Positions 13,210-22,800 of a DNA stretch of 64,000 nucleotides are shown here, piece by piece (position 1 is the stretch's first letter; each line of letters opens with the position of its first letter). The position numbers and the translations under genes are program-made. A model generated the notes under the pieces. That model saw nothing but the letters and a program-made list of their open reading frames with translations, ran no database searches and was not told the origin of the DNA. Source of the DNA: Streptomyces varsoviensis (GTDB taxonomy: Bacteria; Actinomycetota; Actinomycetes; Streptomycetales; Streptomycetaceae); NCBI RefSeq assembly GCF_000718635.1, contig NZ_JOBF01000001.1, positions 372,001 to 436,000 on the forward strand. The letters are read 5' to 3'.

Positions 13210-14391
13210 TTACTCGCACAGGCCGGTGGATGCCAGCCGCAAGGCGTGTTGGCGGCCGTGGTCGGTGGGGCCTGGGTCGGCGGTTACGGCGATGGTGGCG
13301 GCGCGGCCGTCGTCGGTGGCGAAGGGGTAGGTGGCGTAGCCGAGGAAGTCGCCGTCGTGGCCCCACATGAGGCCGCCGCAGCTCAGCCGGTAGCCGGCCA
13401 GGCCCAGGCCGAAGCGGGTGCCGGGCGGGTAGCCGGCGTCGGCGGGGATCGCCACCGTGGTGCGCATCTGGGCGAGTTGTTCGGGGTGGAGCAGTTCGCC
13501 GTCGAGGAGGGCGCGGAAGAAGCGGTTCAGCTCGCTCGGCGTGGAGATCAGCGCGCCGCCCGCCCAGGCGGCCGACGGGTCCATCTCGGTGACGTCCAGC
13601 AGCGGAGCGTCCGGCTTCGTCGCGACGTAGCCGTGCGGATGGGCGTCCCGGAGGGTCTGCTCGCCCTGGGCCGGGAAGTACGTGTGCCGCAGCCCGACGC
13701 GGTCGATCACCCGGCGGGTGATCTCCTCGCCCACCGGGCGCCCGGTGACCCGCTCGATGAGCAGCCCGGCCACCACGTAGTCGGTGTTGCAGTACCGCCA
13801 GCCCGTGCCGGGCTCGAACCCCGCCTTGTGCCGGAGCGCGACGTCGAGGAGTGTCCTGGGCTCGTAGTAGCGGTGGCGGTTGGCGACCAGATCGTCCAGG
13901 TACGGGGTGTAGTCGGGCAGCCCGCTGGTGTGCTGGAGCAGTTGGCGCACCGTGATGCGGCGCCCGTCGATGCCGTCGCCGCGCAGCAGCCCCGGCAGGT
14001 AGGTGTCCACCGGGGCGTCGAGCGCGACCTCTCCCTCCTCGACGAGTTGCAGGACGACGGTCGCGGTGAACGACTTGGTGACGCTCGCCGCCCGTATCTG
14101 CCCGTCGACCGGCGCCTTCGCCCCGGTCCGCAGGTCGGCGACGCCCGCCGCGGCGTTGCGGGTACGCCCGTCGCGGCCGGTGACGGCGGCCAGCGCGGCG
14201 GGGTAGCGGTCCTCGCGCACCAGCCGGTCCAGCCCGCGGCGTACCGGGTCGGCGGTGCGGAGCTGCGCGGCGGACGCGGGCAGCGGGCCCGCCAGGGCCA
14301 GGACCACGGGCAGGGCGGCGGCGGCCGACATGGCCGCCGCCGTGATCCGGCGGCGGTGCGAGCGCTTCGGCCTGTTCGGCATCGACGACAT
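13210..14391 (-). CDS. Secreted S12-family serine hydrolase / D-Ala-D-Ala carboxypeptidase-like
   Basis: The 393-residue protein has a basic N-terminus (PNRPKRSHRRR) and a hydrophobic core ending PASA, a Sec signal peptide. SVTK near residue 105, YCN near 199 and HDGD near 346 are the S12 motifs. Secreted Streptomyces enzymes of this kind include DD-carboxypeptidases and D-stereospecific esterases and peptidases. The ATG at 14391 follows AGG; a second ATG lies three codons later. It is less like the two cytoplasmic paralogues nearby. It could free D-residue-containing peptides outside the cell for the importer encoded upstream, which is inference from context. Confidence 0.87.
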   Translation of the reverse strand: MSSMPNRPKRSHRRRITAAAMSAAAALPVVLALAGPLPASAAQLRTADPVRRGLDRLVREDRYPAALAAVTGRDGRTRNAAAGVADLRTGAKAPVDGQIRAASVTKSFTATVVLQLVEEGEVALDAPVDTYLPGLLRGDGIDGRRITVRQLLQHTSGLPDYTPYLDDLVANRHRYYEPRTLLDVALRHKAGFEPGTGWRYCNTDYVVAGLLIERVTGRPVGEEITRRVIDRVGLRHTYFPAQGEQTLRDAHPHGYVATKPDAPLLDVTEMDPSAAWAGGALISTPSELNRFFRALLDGELLHPEQLAQMRTTVAIPADAGYPPGTRFGLGLAGYRLSCGGLMWGHDGDFLGYATYPFATDDGRAATIAVTADPGPTDHGRQHALRLASTGLCE

Positions 14392-14427
14392 GATGGGCCT
14401 GCCCTTCCTTCGTGTACGCGGCTGTGG

Positions 14428-14491
14428 CAACGGGGCAACGGGGCAACGGGGCAACGGGGCAACGGGGCAACCGAGCATCCGAGCAACGGGG
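14428..14491. repeat. 8-bp tandem repeat, eight units
   Basis: Five exact CAACGGGG units are followed by CAACCGAG, CATCCGAG and a final CAACGGGG, filling 64 bp. The array lies 37 bp upstream of the secreted hydrolase start, inside its likely leader or promoter. Such arrays vary in copy number by slippage. Confidence 0.9.
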
Positions 14492-14610
14492 TTCAGCCTG
14501 CTGCCCGCCCCGCCCGGCGCGCCATCCGGGCAGCCGCAGGGGTCCGACGGGGGCTGCCCCCACGTCGGTCGGCCGGCTCACGAGGCGTGGCGCGTCGGGA
14601 ACGCGCCCCC

Positions 14611-16338
14611 TCAGCCGCGCCCCGCGTACGGCCACAGCCGCAGTTGCAGCATCGCGGCGAAGCGCGCGTCGGCGTCCGCGAGGTCGAGGCCGCCCACCTC
14701 GGCGAGCCGGCGCAGCCGGTAGCGGAAGGTGTTCGGGTGCACATGGACGGCGGCGGACGCCGTGACCACGTCGCCGAACGAGTCGAGCCACGCCCGCAGC
14801 GTCGGGACCAGACGGGTGTGGTGCGCCTTGTCGTACGCCATGAGCCGCACCACCGGCCCGGACGGCGGATCGCCGCGTTCGGCGATCACGTCGCCGAGTT
14901 CGAGCAGGAGCGATTCGACGAACACGTCGGCGATCCGGGCCACCGAGCGGGGCCCCGCGCCCGCGCGCAGCACGCGCAGCGCCCGGTCGGCCCCGGCACG
15001 GGAGGCGGGCAGTCCGCCGCTGTCACGGGCGTACGGGCCGACGCCCACGCGCAGTTCCTGGCGCTCGCCGACGCGCTCCAGGAAGTCGGCCGCGATCCGG
15101 GCCGCCCGCTCCTCGGCGTCCGCGCCGCCGGCGTGGACCGGGACGATGCCGTAGACGACGTCGCCGACGAGCGCCGCCGCCGAGCGGGGGTGCACCGCGC
15201 TCAGGTGCATCGCGAACGCGTCGGTCAGCCGCTGGCGTTCGGCCACGTGGCGGGCGTGCCGGGCGGCGGACTGGTCGCCGTCGGCGCGGCCCGCGGCGGC
15301 GAGGGCGAGCACCGCGCCCGGCCGCTCGGCCAGCCCCAGCCGGGCGACGGCCTCGGCGGCGCCCGCCCCGCCCTCCAGCGCCGTGGCCACGAGGTCGGAG
15401 CGGAGCCTGCGCTCCACGTCGGCGCCCGCGCGCAGCCGCAGCAGGTGCAGGGCGACCAGCTTCGCCGCGTCGCACAGTGCCTGGGCGCGCTCGTCGCTGA
15501 GCGGTTCGCGCACGGCGGCCCAGATGGAGCCGAGGATCTCGTCCCCGGCGCGTACGGTCAGCGCCACCCGCGGCAGGCTGTCGGCCGCGCCGTCGCCCTC
15601 CGCGATGGGGTCCACGTACACGGGCCGGTCACTGCGGTTCATGGCCTGGAACACGCCGCGTTCCTCCAGGACCCTGGTGTAGCGCTCCGGCACCTGGCGG
15701 CCGAGGATCGTCTCGACGCGGGAGGAGTCCGCCTCGCCCTGCCGGCCGGAGAAGGCCAGCACCCGCCAACTGCGGTCCTCGATGGTGACGGGCGCGTCGA
15801 GGAGCGCGCCGATCGCGTTGGCCAGCGCGAACAGGTCCCCGGAGGAGACACCGCCCAGGGTCTGCGGGCCCGGGTCCCCGATGTCGCCCTCGGCGAGGAG
15901 CGAGCGCAGCATCGCGGCGAGCTGCGCCCAGGACGCGCCGCGGGCCAGGCCGAGCAGGGCGACGCCGGAGCGCCGGACCGCCGCGGCGACCTCCGCGTCG
16001 GCGGTGACCGGCGCGCGGACGACGAGCCCCACGGCGCCCTGCTCGCCCAGGGCGTCGAGGAGTTCGACGATGTGGGCGCTCTCGTGGACGGCGACGCCGA
16101 GCACGAGCGCCCGGGGCGGCGGTACGGGCTCGTCGTACGGGTCGTGGATGACGACCCCGCCGATGTCGACGGACCCGGAACCCGACCCGGAACCGGACCC
16201 GGAACCGGAGCCGGTCGCCCCAGCCGCCCCGGCTGTCCCATCGACGGTGCCGCACACGAGGTCGAGGAAGGTGGGGCCGAGATCTTCGAGGACGCGCCGG
16301 AGGCCGGTTCGCGGCTGGGGGGTCACCGGGATGAGCAC
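14611..16338 (-). CDS. PucR-family transcriptional regulator
   Basis: The 575-residue protein ends with the PucR C-terminal helix-turn-helix (AAVHVHPNTFRYRLRRLAEVGGLDL) and has a GAF/GGDEF-like middle, the usual layout of PucR/CdaR regulators of purine, amino-acid and antibiotic genes. Residues near 45-60 contain a Ser-Gly run. The GTG at 16338 is preferred because GGAGG lies 4 nt upstream and the first conserved stretch (VLEDLGPTFLDLV) follows at once. It is next to the racemase end of the salvage block on the same strand and is the natural candidate to control it, probably in response to a D-amino acid or peptide. Confidence 0.85.
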   Translation of the reverse strand: MLIPVTPQPRTGLRRVLEDLGPTFLDLVCGTVDGTAGAAGATGSGSGSGSGSGSGSVDIGGVVIHDPYDEPVPPPRALVLGVAVHESAHIVELLDALGEQGAVGLVVRAPVTADAEVAAAVRRSGVALLGLARGASWAQLAAMLRSLLAEGDIGDPGPQTLGGVSSGDLFALANAIGALLDAPVTIEDRSWRVLAFSGRQGEADSSRVETILGRQVPERYTRVLEERGVFQAMNRSDRPVYVDPIAEGDGAADSLPRVALTVRAGDEILGSIWAAVREPLSDERAQALCDAAKLVALHLLRLRAGADVERRLRSDLVATALEGGAGAAEAVARLGLAERPGAVLALAAAGRADGDQSAARHARHVAERQRLTDAFAMHLSAVHPRSAAALVGDVVYGIVPVHAGGADAEERAARIAADFLERVGERQELRVGVGPYARDSGGLPASRAGADRALRVLRAGAGPRSVARIADVFVESLLLELGDVIAERGDPPSGPVVRLMAYDKAHHTRLVPTLRAWLDSFGDVVTASAAVHVHPNTFRYRLRRLAEVGGLDLADADARFAAMLQLRLWPYAGRG

Positions 16339-16529
16339 GTTTCCTCCCTCGGGGCGAAGACCGGCCTTCCACGCACGGCGTGCGCGCCACCCGTACGCCC
16401 CGCTCATATGCGCCACGTCGACGACTTGTACGCCGTATAGGTCGTATAGGCCGCGATCCTATGCGGTGCCCGCCACCCGCGACAGCCCCGGCCCGTACCC
16501 GAGGCCCGGCCCCCTGACTCACCCCCCGC
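16339..16529 (-). promoter_or_regulatory. Upstream region of PucR gene with direct repeat
   Basis: This gap holds a 9-bp direct repeat, CGTATAGGT then CGTATAGGC, near 16432-16450, about 95 bp upstream of the PucR start. On the minus strand the repeat supplies TATACG and TAGGAT hexamers that could be -10 elements. A regulator site is possible but not proven. Confidence 0.35.
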
Positions 16530-17639
16530 CTACACCGCGACCCACCGCGTGGACACCGTCACCTCCTCCAATGCGTCCGCCAGCGGCTCCACGCCGATGC
16601 CCGGCCCCGTCGGCACCCGCAGATGCCCCTCCTCCAAGGTGAACGGCACGGTGATATCGGTGCGGTAGTAGCGGTCGGAGGCGGAGGTGTCGCCCGGCAC
16701 GGTGAAGCCCGGCAGCGCGGCCAGCGCGACGTTCGCCGCCCGGCCGAGACCGGTCTCCAGCATGCCCCCGCACCACACCGGCACCCCGTGGGCCGCGCAC
16801 ACGTCATGGATGCGGCGGGCTTCGAGATAGCCGCCGACCCGGCCCGGCTTGATGTTGATGATGCTGGTGGCGCCGAGCGCGATCGCGTCCGCCGCCGCGC
16901 GGGCCGAGGTGATGGACTCGTCCAGGCAGATCGGCGTCCGCACCCGGCGGGCCAGCTCCGCGTGGCCCAGCAGATCGTCCTCGGGTAGCGGCTGTTCGAT
17001 GAGGAGCAGGTCGAACGGGTCGAGCCCGGCCAGCAGGCGGGCGTCGGCCCGCGTGTAGGCGGTGTTGGCGTCGACCTGGAGCAGCACGTCGTCGCCGAAC
17101 CGCTCCCGTACGGCCCGTACCGGCGCGACGTCCCAGCCCGGCTCGATCTTCAGCTTGATGCGTACGTAACCGGCGTCGAGGTATCCGGCGACGGCGTCCA
17201 GCAGTTCGGGCACCGAGTCCATGATGCCGACCGAGACCCCGCACGGCACCCGCTCCCGTACCGCCCCCAGCTCGCGCGCGAGCGGCACGCCGCGCTCGCG
17301 CAGCTCGGCGTCCAGCACCGCCATCTCCAGGGCGGCCTTGGACATCTGGTGGCCCTTGAAGGGGCTGAGGGCGAGCGCGACGGCGGTGGCGTCCACGTTC
17401 TCGCGGCGCTCGGCGAGCGCGGGTATGAGGAACCGGCCGAGCACGTCCGCGCAGGCGTCGACGTACTCGCAGGAGTACAGCGGGTCGTGCATCGCGACGC
17501 ACTCGCCCCAGCCCTCGGCCCCGTCCGTCACCGCGCGCAGCAGCAGCGCCTCGCGGACGGTCTGCGTGCCGAACGACGTCCGGAACGGCGCCACCAGCGG
17601 CATCCGTACGCGGCGGATCTCGACTCCGGTCAGCTTCAT
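16530..17639 (-). CDS. N-acylamino acid racemase / o-succinylbenzoate synthase family (MenC-type enolase superfamily)
   Basis: The 369-residue enzyme has all catalytic residues of the NSAR/OSBS group: K162 and K164 in IKLKIEPGWD, metal ligands D190 (QVDANTAY), E215 (LIEQPL) and D240 (CLDES), and K264 in NIKPGRVGGYLEA. The GGMLETGLGRAANVA and GDTSASDRYY stretches match N-succinylamino acid racemases of actinobacteria and Geobacillus. No other menaquinone gene is near, so racemisation of N-succinyl-amino acids is the better guess. It overlaps the GNAT gene by ATGA and completes, with the GNAT and M20 genes, a D-to-L amino acid conversion pathway. Confidence 0.9.
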   Translation of the reverse strand: MKLTGVEIRRVRMPLVAPFRTSFGTQTVREALLLRAVTDGAEGWGECVAMHDPLYSCEYVDACADVLGRFLIPALAERRENVDATAVALALSPFKGHQMSKAALEMAVLDAELRERGVPLARELGAVRERVPCGVSVGIMDSVPELLDAVAGYLDAGYVRIKLKIEPGWDVAPVRAVRERFGDDVLLQVDANTAYTRADARLLAGLDPFDLLLIEQPLPEDDLLGHAELARRVRTPICLDESITSARAAADAIALGATSIINIKPGRVGGYLEARRIHDVCAAHGVPVWCGGMLETGLGRAANVALAALPGFTVPGDTSASDRYYRTDITVPFTLEEGHLRVPTGPGIGVEPLADALEEVTVSTRWVAV

Positions 17640-18532
17640 GACGCTCTCTTCCTTTCGACGATGTACCAGCCGGCCCGGTCGAAGCCGGTGACCCGCGCCC
17701 CGTCCGCGAGCAGCCCGCCCAGGACCTCGCGCAGGGCCGACCGCCAGGCGGCGCCGGACGCCGGGTCGGCGGCGCGCAGTCGCTCGATGTCCTCCGGCAC
17801 GGCGACCAGCACGGTCGGGCCGTCGAGGCGGCCGGGGACGGGGCGTTCCCGCGGGGAGACGGACAGGCCCGTGACGGCGCCCGCCGTGCTGACGGCGGGC
17901 GGCCGGCCCGCGCAGGCCGCGACGGTCTCCGGCGCCTTGAGCGGCCAGGTGACCAGGAGCCGGTCGGTGGCGTCGGAGCCGTTGATGCCGTCGTTCATCG
18001 GGCCGTAGAAGTCGGGCAGGTACTCGGTGGCCCCGGCGGCCAGCTTGTGGAGGTTGAAGTAGGCGTTGCGGCGCACGAGCGGGTCGAACGTCCAGGAGAT
18101 CTCCGTGACGCCGTGCCGCAGCGCCCAGGCCCGCTGGTGCAGCTTGAGCGCGTATCCGACGTTGCGCCCGCGCGTCGCGTCCGCCACCCCGGCGATGTGG
18201 CTGTGCAGGGCCCGCTCGGCGGGGGGCGCGAAGAACCCGGCGCAGGCGCCGACGAGTTCGTCGCCGTCGTAGGCGCCGCTCACGTAGCTGCCCGCCTTCG
18301 CGAGCGCGCGCAGCAACTCGGCCGTGATCGGCGGGATCTTGCCGTCCGGCCGCCATATGCGCTCGTAGAGCCGCTGTACGGACTCCAGTTCGGCCAAGGA
18401 GGACAGGGTGCGGATCGAGGTGCGGGATGCGCGGGCCGCCGCCCGCGCCGCGGCGGTGGCCTCCTCGGCCGCCTCGCCGCCCGTGCCGGCGGTCCGGCCC
18501 GGGTCGCTGGGCAGATCAACCACGGGAGTCAT
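17636..18532 (-). CDS. GNAT acyltransferase, COG3375-like (probable N-succinyltransferase)
   Basis: The 298-residue protein has a GNAT core with the signature WTFDPLVRRNAYFNLHKL and YGPMNDGINGSDATDRLLV. These features mark the acyltransferase found next to N-succinylamino acid racemases, where it succinylates D-amino acids using succinyl-CoA. The start is uncertain: ATG at 18532 overlaps the M20 stop by 17 bp, and ATGs at 18589 and 18607 are also in frame. The stop overlaps the racemase start (ATGA), so the two are translationally coupled. The acyl donor is inferred from the operon, not from a residue I can point to. Confidence 0.82.
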   Translation of the reverse strand: MTPVVDLPSDPGRTAGTGGEAAEEATAAARAAARASRTSIRTLSSLAELESVQRLYERIWRPDGKIPPITAELLRALAKAGSYVSGAYDGDELVGACAGFFAPPAERALHSHIAGVADATRGRNVGYALKLHQRAWALRHGVTEISWTFDPLVRRNAYFNLHKLAAGATEYLPDFYGPMNDGINGSDATDRLLVTWPLKAPETVAACAGRPPAVSTAGAVTGLSVSPRERPVPGRLDGPTVLVAVPEDIERLRAADPASGAAWRSALREVLGGLLADGARVTGFDRAGWYIVERKRAS

Positions 18533-19814
18533 CTTCTTTGTCGTGTGTGACGTTCGTGTCGGGGGTGCTGTGGGTGCTGTGTCTGTCATGGGTGTCGTGG
18601 GCGCCACGGGCGCAGTTGGAGCCGTATTCGCCGTCAGGACGCCCCAGAACGTCCCGCAGCAGCGCCGTGAGCAGGGCCGTGCGCCGGGGCAGCTCGGCCA
18701 CCACGACGTGTTCGTGGTCGGCGTGCGCGCCCCCGCCGACCGCGCCGAGGCCGTCCAGGGTGGGCGTGCCGACGCCCGCGGTGAAGTTGCCGTCCGACGC
18801 GCCCCCGACGGCGACCGAGGCGAGCGGCCCGACCCCCAGCGCGTCCGCGAGCCGGGCGGCGCGGGCGAACAGCGCCCGCGACGCGGCCCCGGGGAGCGGC
18901 GGACGGTTGGGGCCGCCCGACACCGTGACGCCCGCGCCGTCGAGTACGGGCCGCAGCGCCCGCATCGCGCGGTCCACCCGGTCCTGTTCGGCGGCGTCGC
19001 GCACCCGCGCGTCGACCGCGAACAGCCCTGCCGCGGCGACGGTGTTCGACGTGGTGCCCGCGGTGAGCAGCGTCGGCGTGACCGTGGTGCCGGTCGCGGC
19101 GTCGCCCATCCCGGCGATCGCGAGGATCTGGTGGGCGGCCTCGACGCTCGCGTTCACGCCGCGGTGCGGTTCGAGCCCGGCGTGCGCCGCCCGGCCCCGC
19201 ACCGCCACCTCGTATAGCGAGACGCCCTTGCGCTCCGTCTTCAGCGCCCCGCCGTCCGCCGAGGCCTCCAGGACCAGCGCCGCGTCGCAGCCGCGCGCCT
19301 CCTCCTCGACGAGCGCGTGGGAGGAGGGGGAGCCCAGCTCCTCGTCGCCGGTGATGAGCACGGTGACGCCGTCGGCGCCGGCGGCGGATGCCGCCGCGAG
19401 CGCCGCGACGGCGTGGAAGGCCATCACCACGCCCGCCTTCATGTCGAAGCAGCCGGGCCCGCGCAGCAGCCCGTTCTCGATCCCGTACGGGTGGGTGGCC
19501 AGCGAACCCAGGGGCCACACCGTGTCGTGGTGGCCGAGGACCAGGACGCGGCGCGGCCCGTCGCCGAGCCGCCAGCGCAGGTGCGTACGCCCGTCGAGGA
19601 CGACGCGCTCGGGGGCGGCCCCCAGGTGCGCGGCCCCCATCTCGGCCACCAGATCGGCGCTGCGCGCCACGGCCGCCAGGTCGGACGACGGCGACTCGCG
19701 GCACACCAGCGCCTCGATGTCGGCGAGGACGTGCGGCAGGGCCGCTTCGAAGTCGCGTACGGAGACGGCGGACGGGGGGTCGACCGTAGCGGGCCGGGGG
19801 TCGTGAACAGCCAT
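18516..19814 (-). CDS. M20-family metallopeptidase / N-acyl-amino acid hydrolase (CPG2-like)
   Basis: The 432-residue protein carries the two-zinc M20 ligands: H96 in GHHDTV, D124 in GCFDMKAG, E158/E159 in GDEELGS, E183, and a C-terminal His in GGGAHADHEHV. The GASDGNF motif of the CPG2 subgroup is present. Placed between the S9/S12 fusion and the GNAT-racemase pair, it fits as the L-specific N-succinyl-amino acid hydrolase that closes a D-to-L conversion route. The ATG at 19814 has AAGGTGAG upstream and begins 1 bp after the fusion gene stop. The last 30 residues are His/Asp/Thr-rich low complexity. Confidence 0.88.
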   Translation of the reverse strand: MAVHDPRPATVDPPSAVSVRDFEAALPHVLADIEALVCRESPSSDLAAVARSADLVAEMGAAHLGAAPERVVLDGRTHLRWRLGDGPRRVLVLGHHDTVWPLGSLATHPYGIENGLLRGPGCFDMKAGVVMAFHAVAALAAASAAGADGVTVLITGDEELGSPSSHALVEEEARGCDAALVLEASADGGALKTERKGVSLYEVAVRGRAAHAGLEPHRGVNASVEAAHQILAIAGMGDAATGTTVTPTLLTAGTTSNTVAAAGLFAVDARVRDAAEQDRVDRAMRALRPVLDGAGVTVSGGPNRPPLPGAASRALFARAARLADALGVGPLASVAVGGASDGNFTAGVGTPTLDGLGAVGGGAHADHEHVVVAELPRRTALLTALLRDVLGRPDGEYGSNCARGAHDTHDRHSTHSTPDTNVTHDKEDDSRG

Positions 19815-19815
19815 G

Positions 19816-22800
19816 TCAGCTCACCTTCGGGGTGGCGCGGGCGCCGTAGTGGACGTATTGCTCACCGGTCTCCAGCGTGTAGAAGGTGACCGGCACCCAT
19901 GTCCGCGTGCCGGGCATCCGGAAGACGAACTTCCCGTCGACCGCCGCCTCCTGGCCGCCGTTCCCGCCGCTCCTGCCATCGTCGGCCGGGAGGAGTTCGG
20001 CCTCCTGGGCGGGCGAGGTCTCGTACGCGGCGAGCGGCCCCGTCACCGTGTGGAGCAGCGTCAACCTGCCGTCCTTGTACGTGATGTCGGCGCGGGCTCC
20101 GGCCCGCTCGTACACGCCGGCGTGGCGCGCCGCGTCGACGGGGGCCGGCCGGGCGGCGGGGGCGAGCGGGGCGGGCATGGCCACGCCCGCGATCTCGGCG
20201 AATATCTCCCGGAACAGTTCCTGGTAGAGGTCGCGCGCGTTGCCGCCGTTGGTCAGCAGCGTCACCGCGAGCCCCTGGTCGGGCAGCACGCGCAGGAACG
20301 CCGACTGCCCGATGGTGTTGCCGTCGTGCCCGTACAGCCGCTGCCCGTCCCAGCCGAACCGGATCCAGCCCAGCCCCCAGGAGTCGCCCAGCGTGTCCCG
20401 GTCCGGCAGGCCGGTCTGGTGGGCGGCCATCGCGGCGGCGCTCCGCGCGCTCAGCAGCCGCTCGCCGTCCGGGCCGAGGCCGCCCGTGAGATGCAGCCGG
20501 GCGAAGGCCAGCACATCGGCGGTCCCGGCGGTGATCAGCCCCGCGGGTCCGGCCGAGCGGGGCAGCCCCCAGATCTCGGCGGGCGCGGGGTCCGCGCCGC
20601 CCTCGGCGACGTGCCCGACCGCGGCGCGCAGCAGCAGCGCCTCCTCGGGGAGCGTGCTCGCACTGGTCAGCCCGAGCGGCGTGCACAGCCGCTCGCGCAG
20701 CGCCCGGTCCCAGGTCAGGCCGGTCAGCTTCTCGATGACCCGCCCGGCCAGGCTGAACCCCGAGTTGCAGTACGAGAACGTCGCGCCGAGCGGGTGGTTC
20801 TGCGCGGCGTCCGCCAGCAGTTCGGTGTAGCGCTCCAGGCAGTCGTCGCCGCGCCCGGTGTCGGTGAAGATGTCGCCGTCGATGCCGCTGGTGTGCGTGA
20901 GTAGGTGACGCATCGTCAGTTTCTGGGTGGCGGCGGGGTCCGCGAGCCGCAGCTCGGGCAGTACGTCCACGAGCGGCGCGTCCAGGTCCAGCCGGCCCTC
21001 GTCGACGAGCTGCATGACGAGCGTCGCCGTCCAGACCTTGGTGATGGACCCGATCTGGAAGACCGAGCCGTCCGTGACCTCGACGCCCGTGGCGGTGGAC
21101 AGGACCCCGTGGTGCGCCTGGACCAGCTCCTCGCCGTCGCCGGAGGGGTTGGGGAACGAGCCGCCCGAGGCGGCGGGGGACGTGCCGTCCGAGGTGCCGG
21201 GGGACGTGCCGTCCGGGGCGGCGGGGGACGTGCCGTCCGGGGCGCCGCCCGCCGCGGCCGGATCGAGCCGCAGGATGCCCAGGGCCGCGCCCGGCACCCG
21301 GTGCGCCGTGGCGAGTTCGGCGAGCCGCCGCTGCCAGTGGGCCGCGTCGAGGGGCGCCCTGCGCGGCCGCCCCGGCTCCCCGGCGTACTGCTCCACCCAG
21401 TCCACGACGCGCTGATTGAAGTCCACCCGGTGGGAGGGCGGACCGTCCAGCGGGAACATGTGCGTGCCGCCCGGATACAGCACCAGCTCCGTCGGCACGC
21501 GCCGCGCGCGCAGCGCGTTGAACCACTGCTCGGCCTGGCCGACGGGGCAGCGCTGGTCCTCGGCGCCCTGCGCCACCAGCGTCGGCGTCCGTACGTCCTC
21601 GACCCGGCTCATGGGCGACTGCCGGGCGTAGAGCTCGCGCGCCCCCCACGGCGTGCCGCCCAGCTCGGCCGCGCCCAGCATCCGCGCGGCGTCCGACGTG
21701 CCGGCCATGCTGGTCAGATCGGTGACCACGCCGGCCGCGACGGCCGCCGCGAACCGGTCGTCGCGGCTGGTCAGATAGCAGGTCATGAACCCGCCGTAGC
21801 TGTACCCGGTGACGGCGAGCCGCCGCGGGTCGGCGACGCCCTCGGCGACGAGCTGATCGATGGGCTCGGTGAGGTCCGCGGCGTCGGCGACGCCCCACCC
21901 GCCGAGCACGGCGGTGAAGAACTTCTCCCCGAAGCCGTCGCTGCCGCGCGGGTTGAGCATCAGGACCGTCCAGCCGCGCTCCGCGAGCACCTGGTGGTAG
22001 AGGTGGAAGGAGTCGGCCGCGCCATGCCATCCGTTGTGCGGGCCGCCGTGCACGTCCAGCAGCAGCGGCGTCGGGCCGCTCCGCCCCGGATCGCGCAGCA
22101 GCCAGCCGTTCACCACCGTGCCGTCCGAGACAGTGAACTCCCGCTCCTCCCGCGTGAACAGGGCGATATCGGACACGCCGTGCCCGGTGCGTATCCGCGT
22201 CGCGCCGGAGGCGAGATCGACGGTGGCGACCTCACCGTACGAGTCGGCGCCGGCCAGCACGATCGCGACGGTGCCGCCCGCGGTGGACGCCCCGGTCACG
22301 TGGTACGAGCCGCCGCCCACCACCCGGCGCGGCGCGCCGCCGCCGTCGAGACCGACCGCGTAGAGGTGGGTGAACCCGCGGTCCCGTATGCAGACCAGCA
22401 CCTCGCGGCCGTCGGCGGTGAGCTGCGGGGGCGCCCCGGCGTAACCGAGCGTGCCGCCGGGCATCACATTGCGGTCGAGACAGCCGGTGAGGTCGGTGGG
22501 GGGCGGGCTTTGACCGCTGCCGCTCGGGTTGTAGGAGGCGTTCGAGGCGTCTGATGTGTCCGGGGTGCCTGGGGTGCCTGGGGTGCCTGGGGTGCCTGGG
22601 GTGTCCGGGGCGTCTGGGGTGTCCAACGGCACCCGCAGCAGGCGGGAGTGCCCGACGTCCGCGTTCGTCGACCCGACGACCAGCAGCGCCGCACCGTCCG
22701 CCGTCCAGGTCAGGGTCCCCGCCTGCCCGGTGTCGGAGCCGACCAGGACCGGCTCGGCGCGGCGCGGCCCCACCTCGACCACGTACGCCGCGCTGCTCAG

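Noticed and set aside
12922..16440. A 1172-codon plus-strand frame across the S12 hydrolase and PucR genes
   Set aside because: It is the antisense of two recognisable genes, with no ribosome site.
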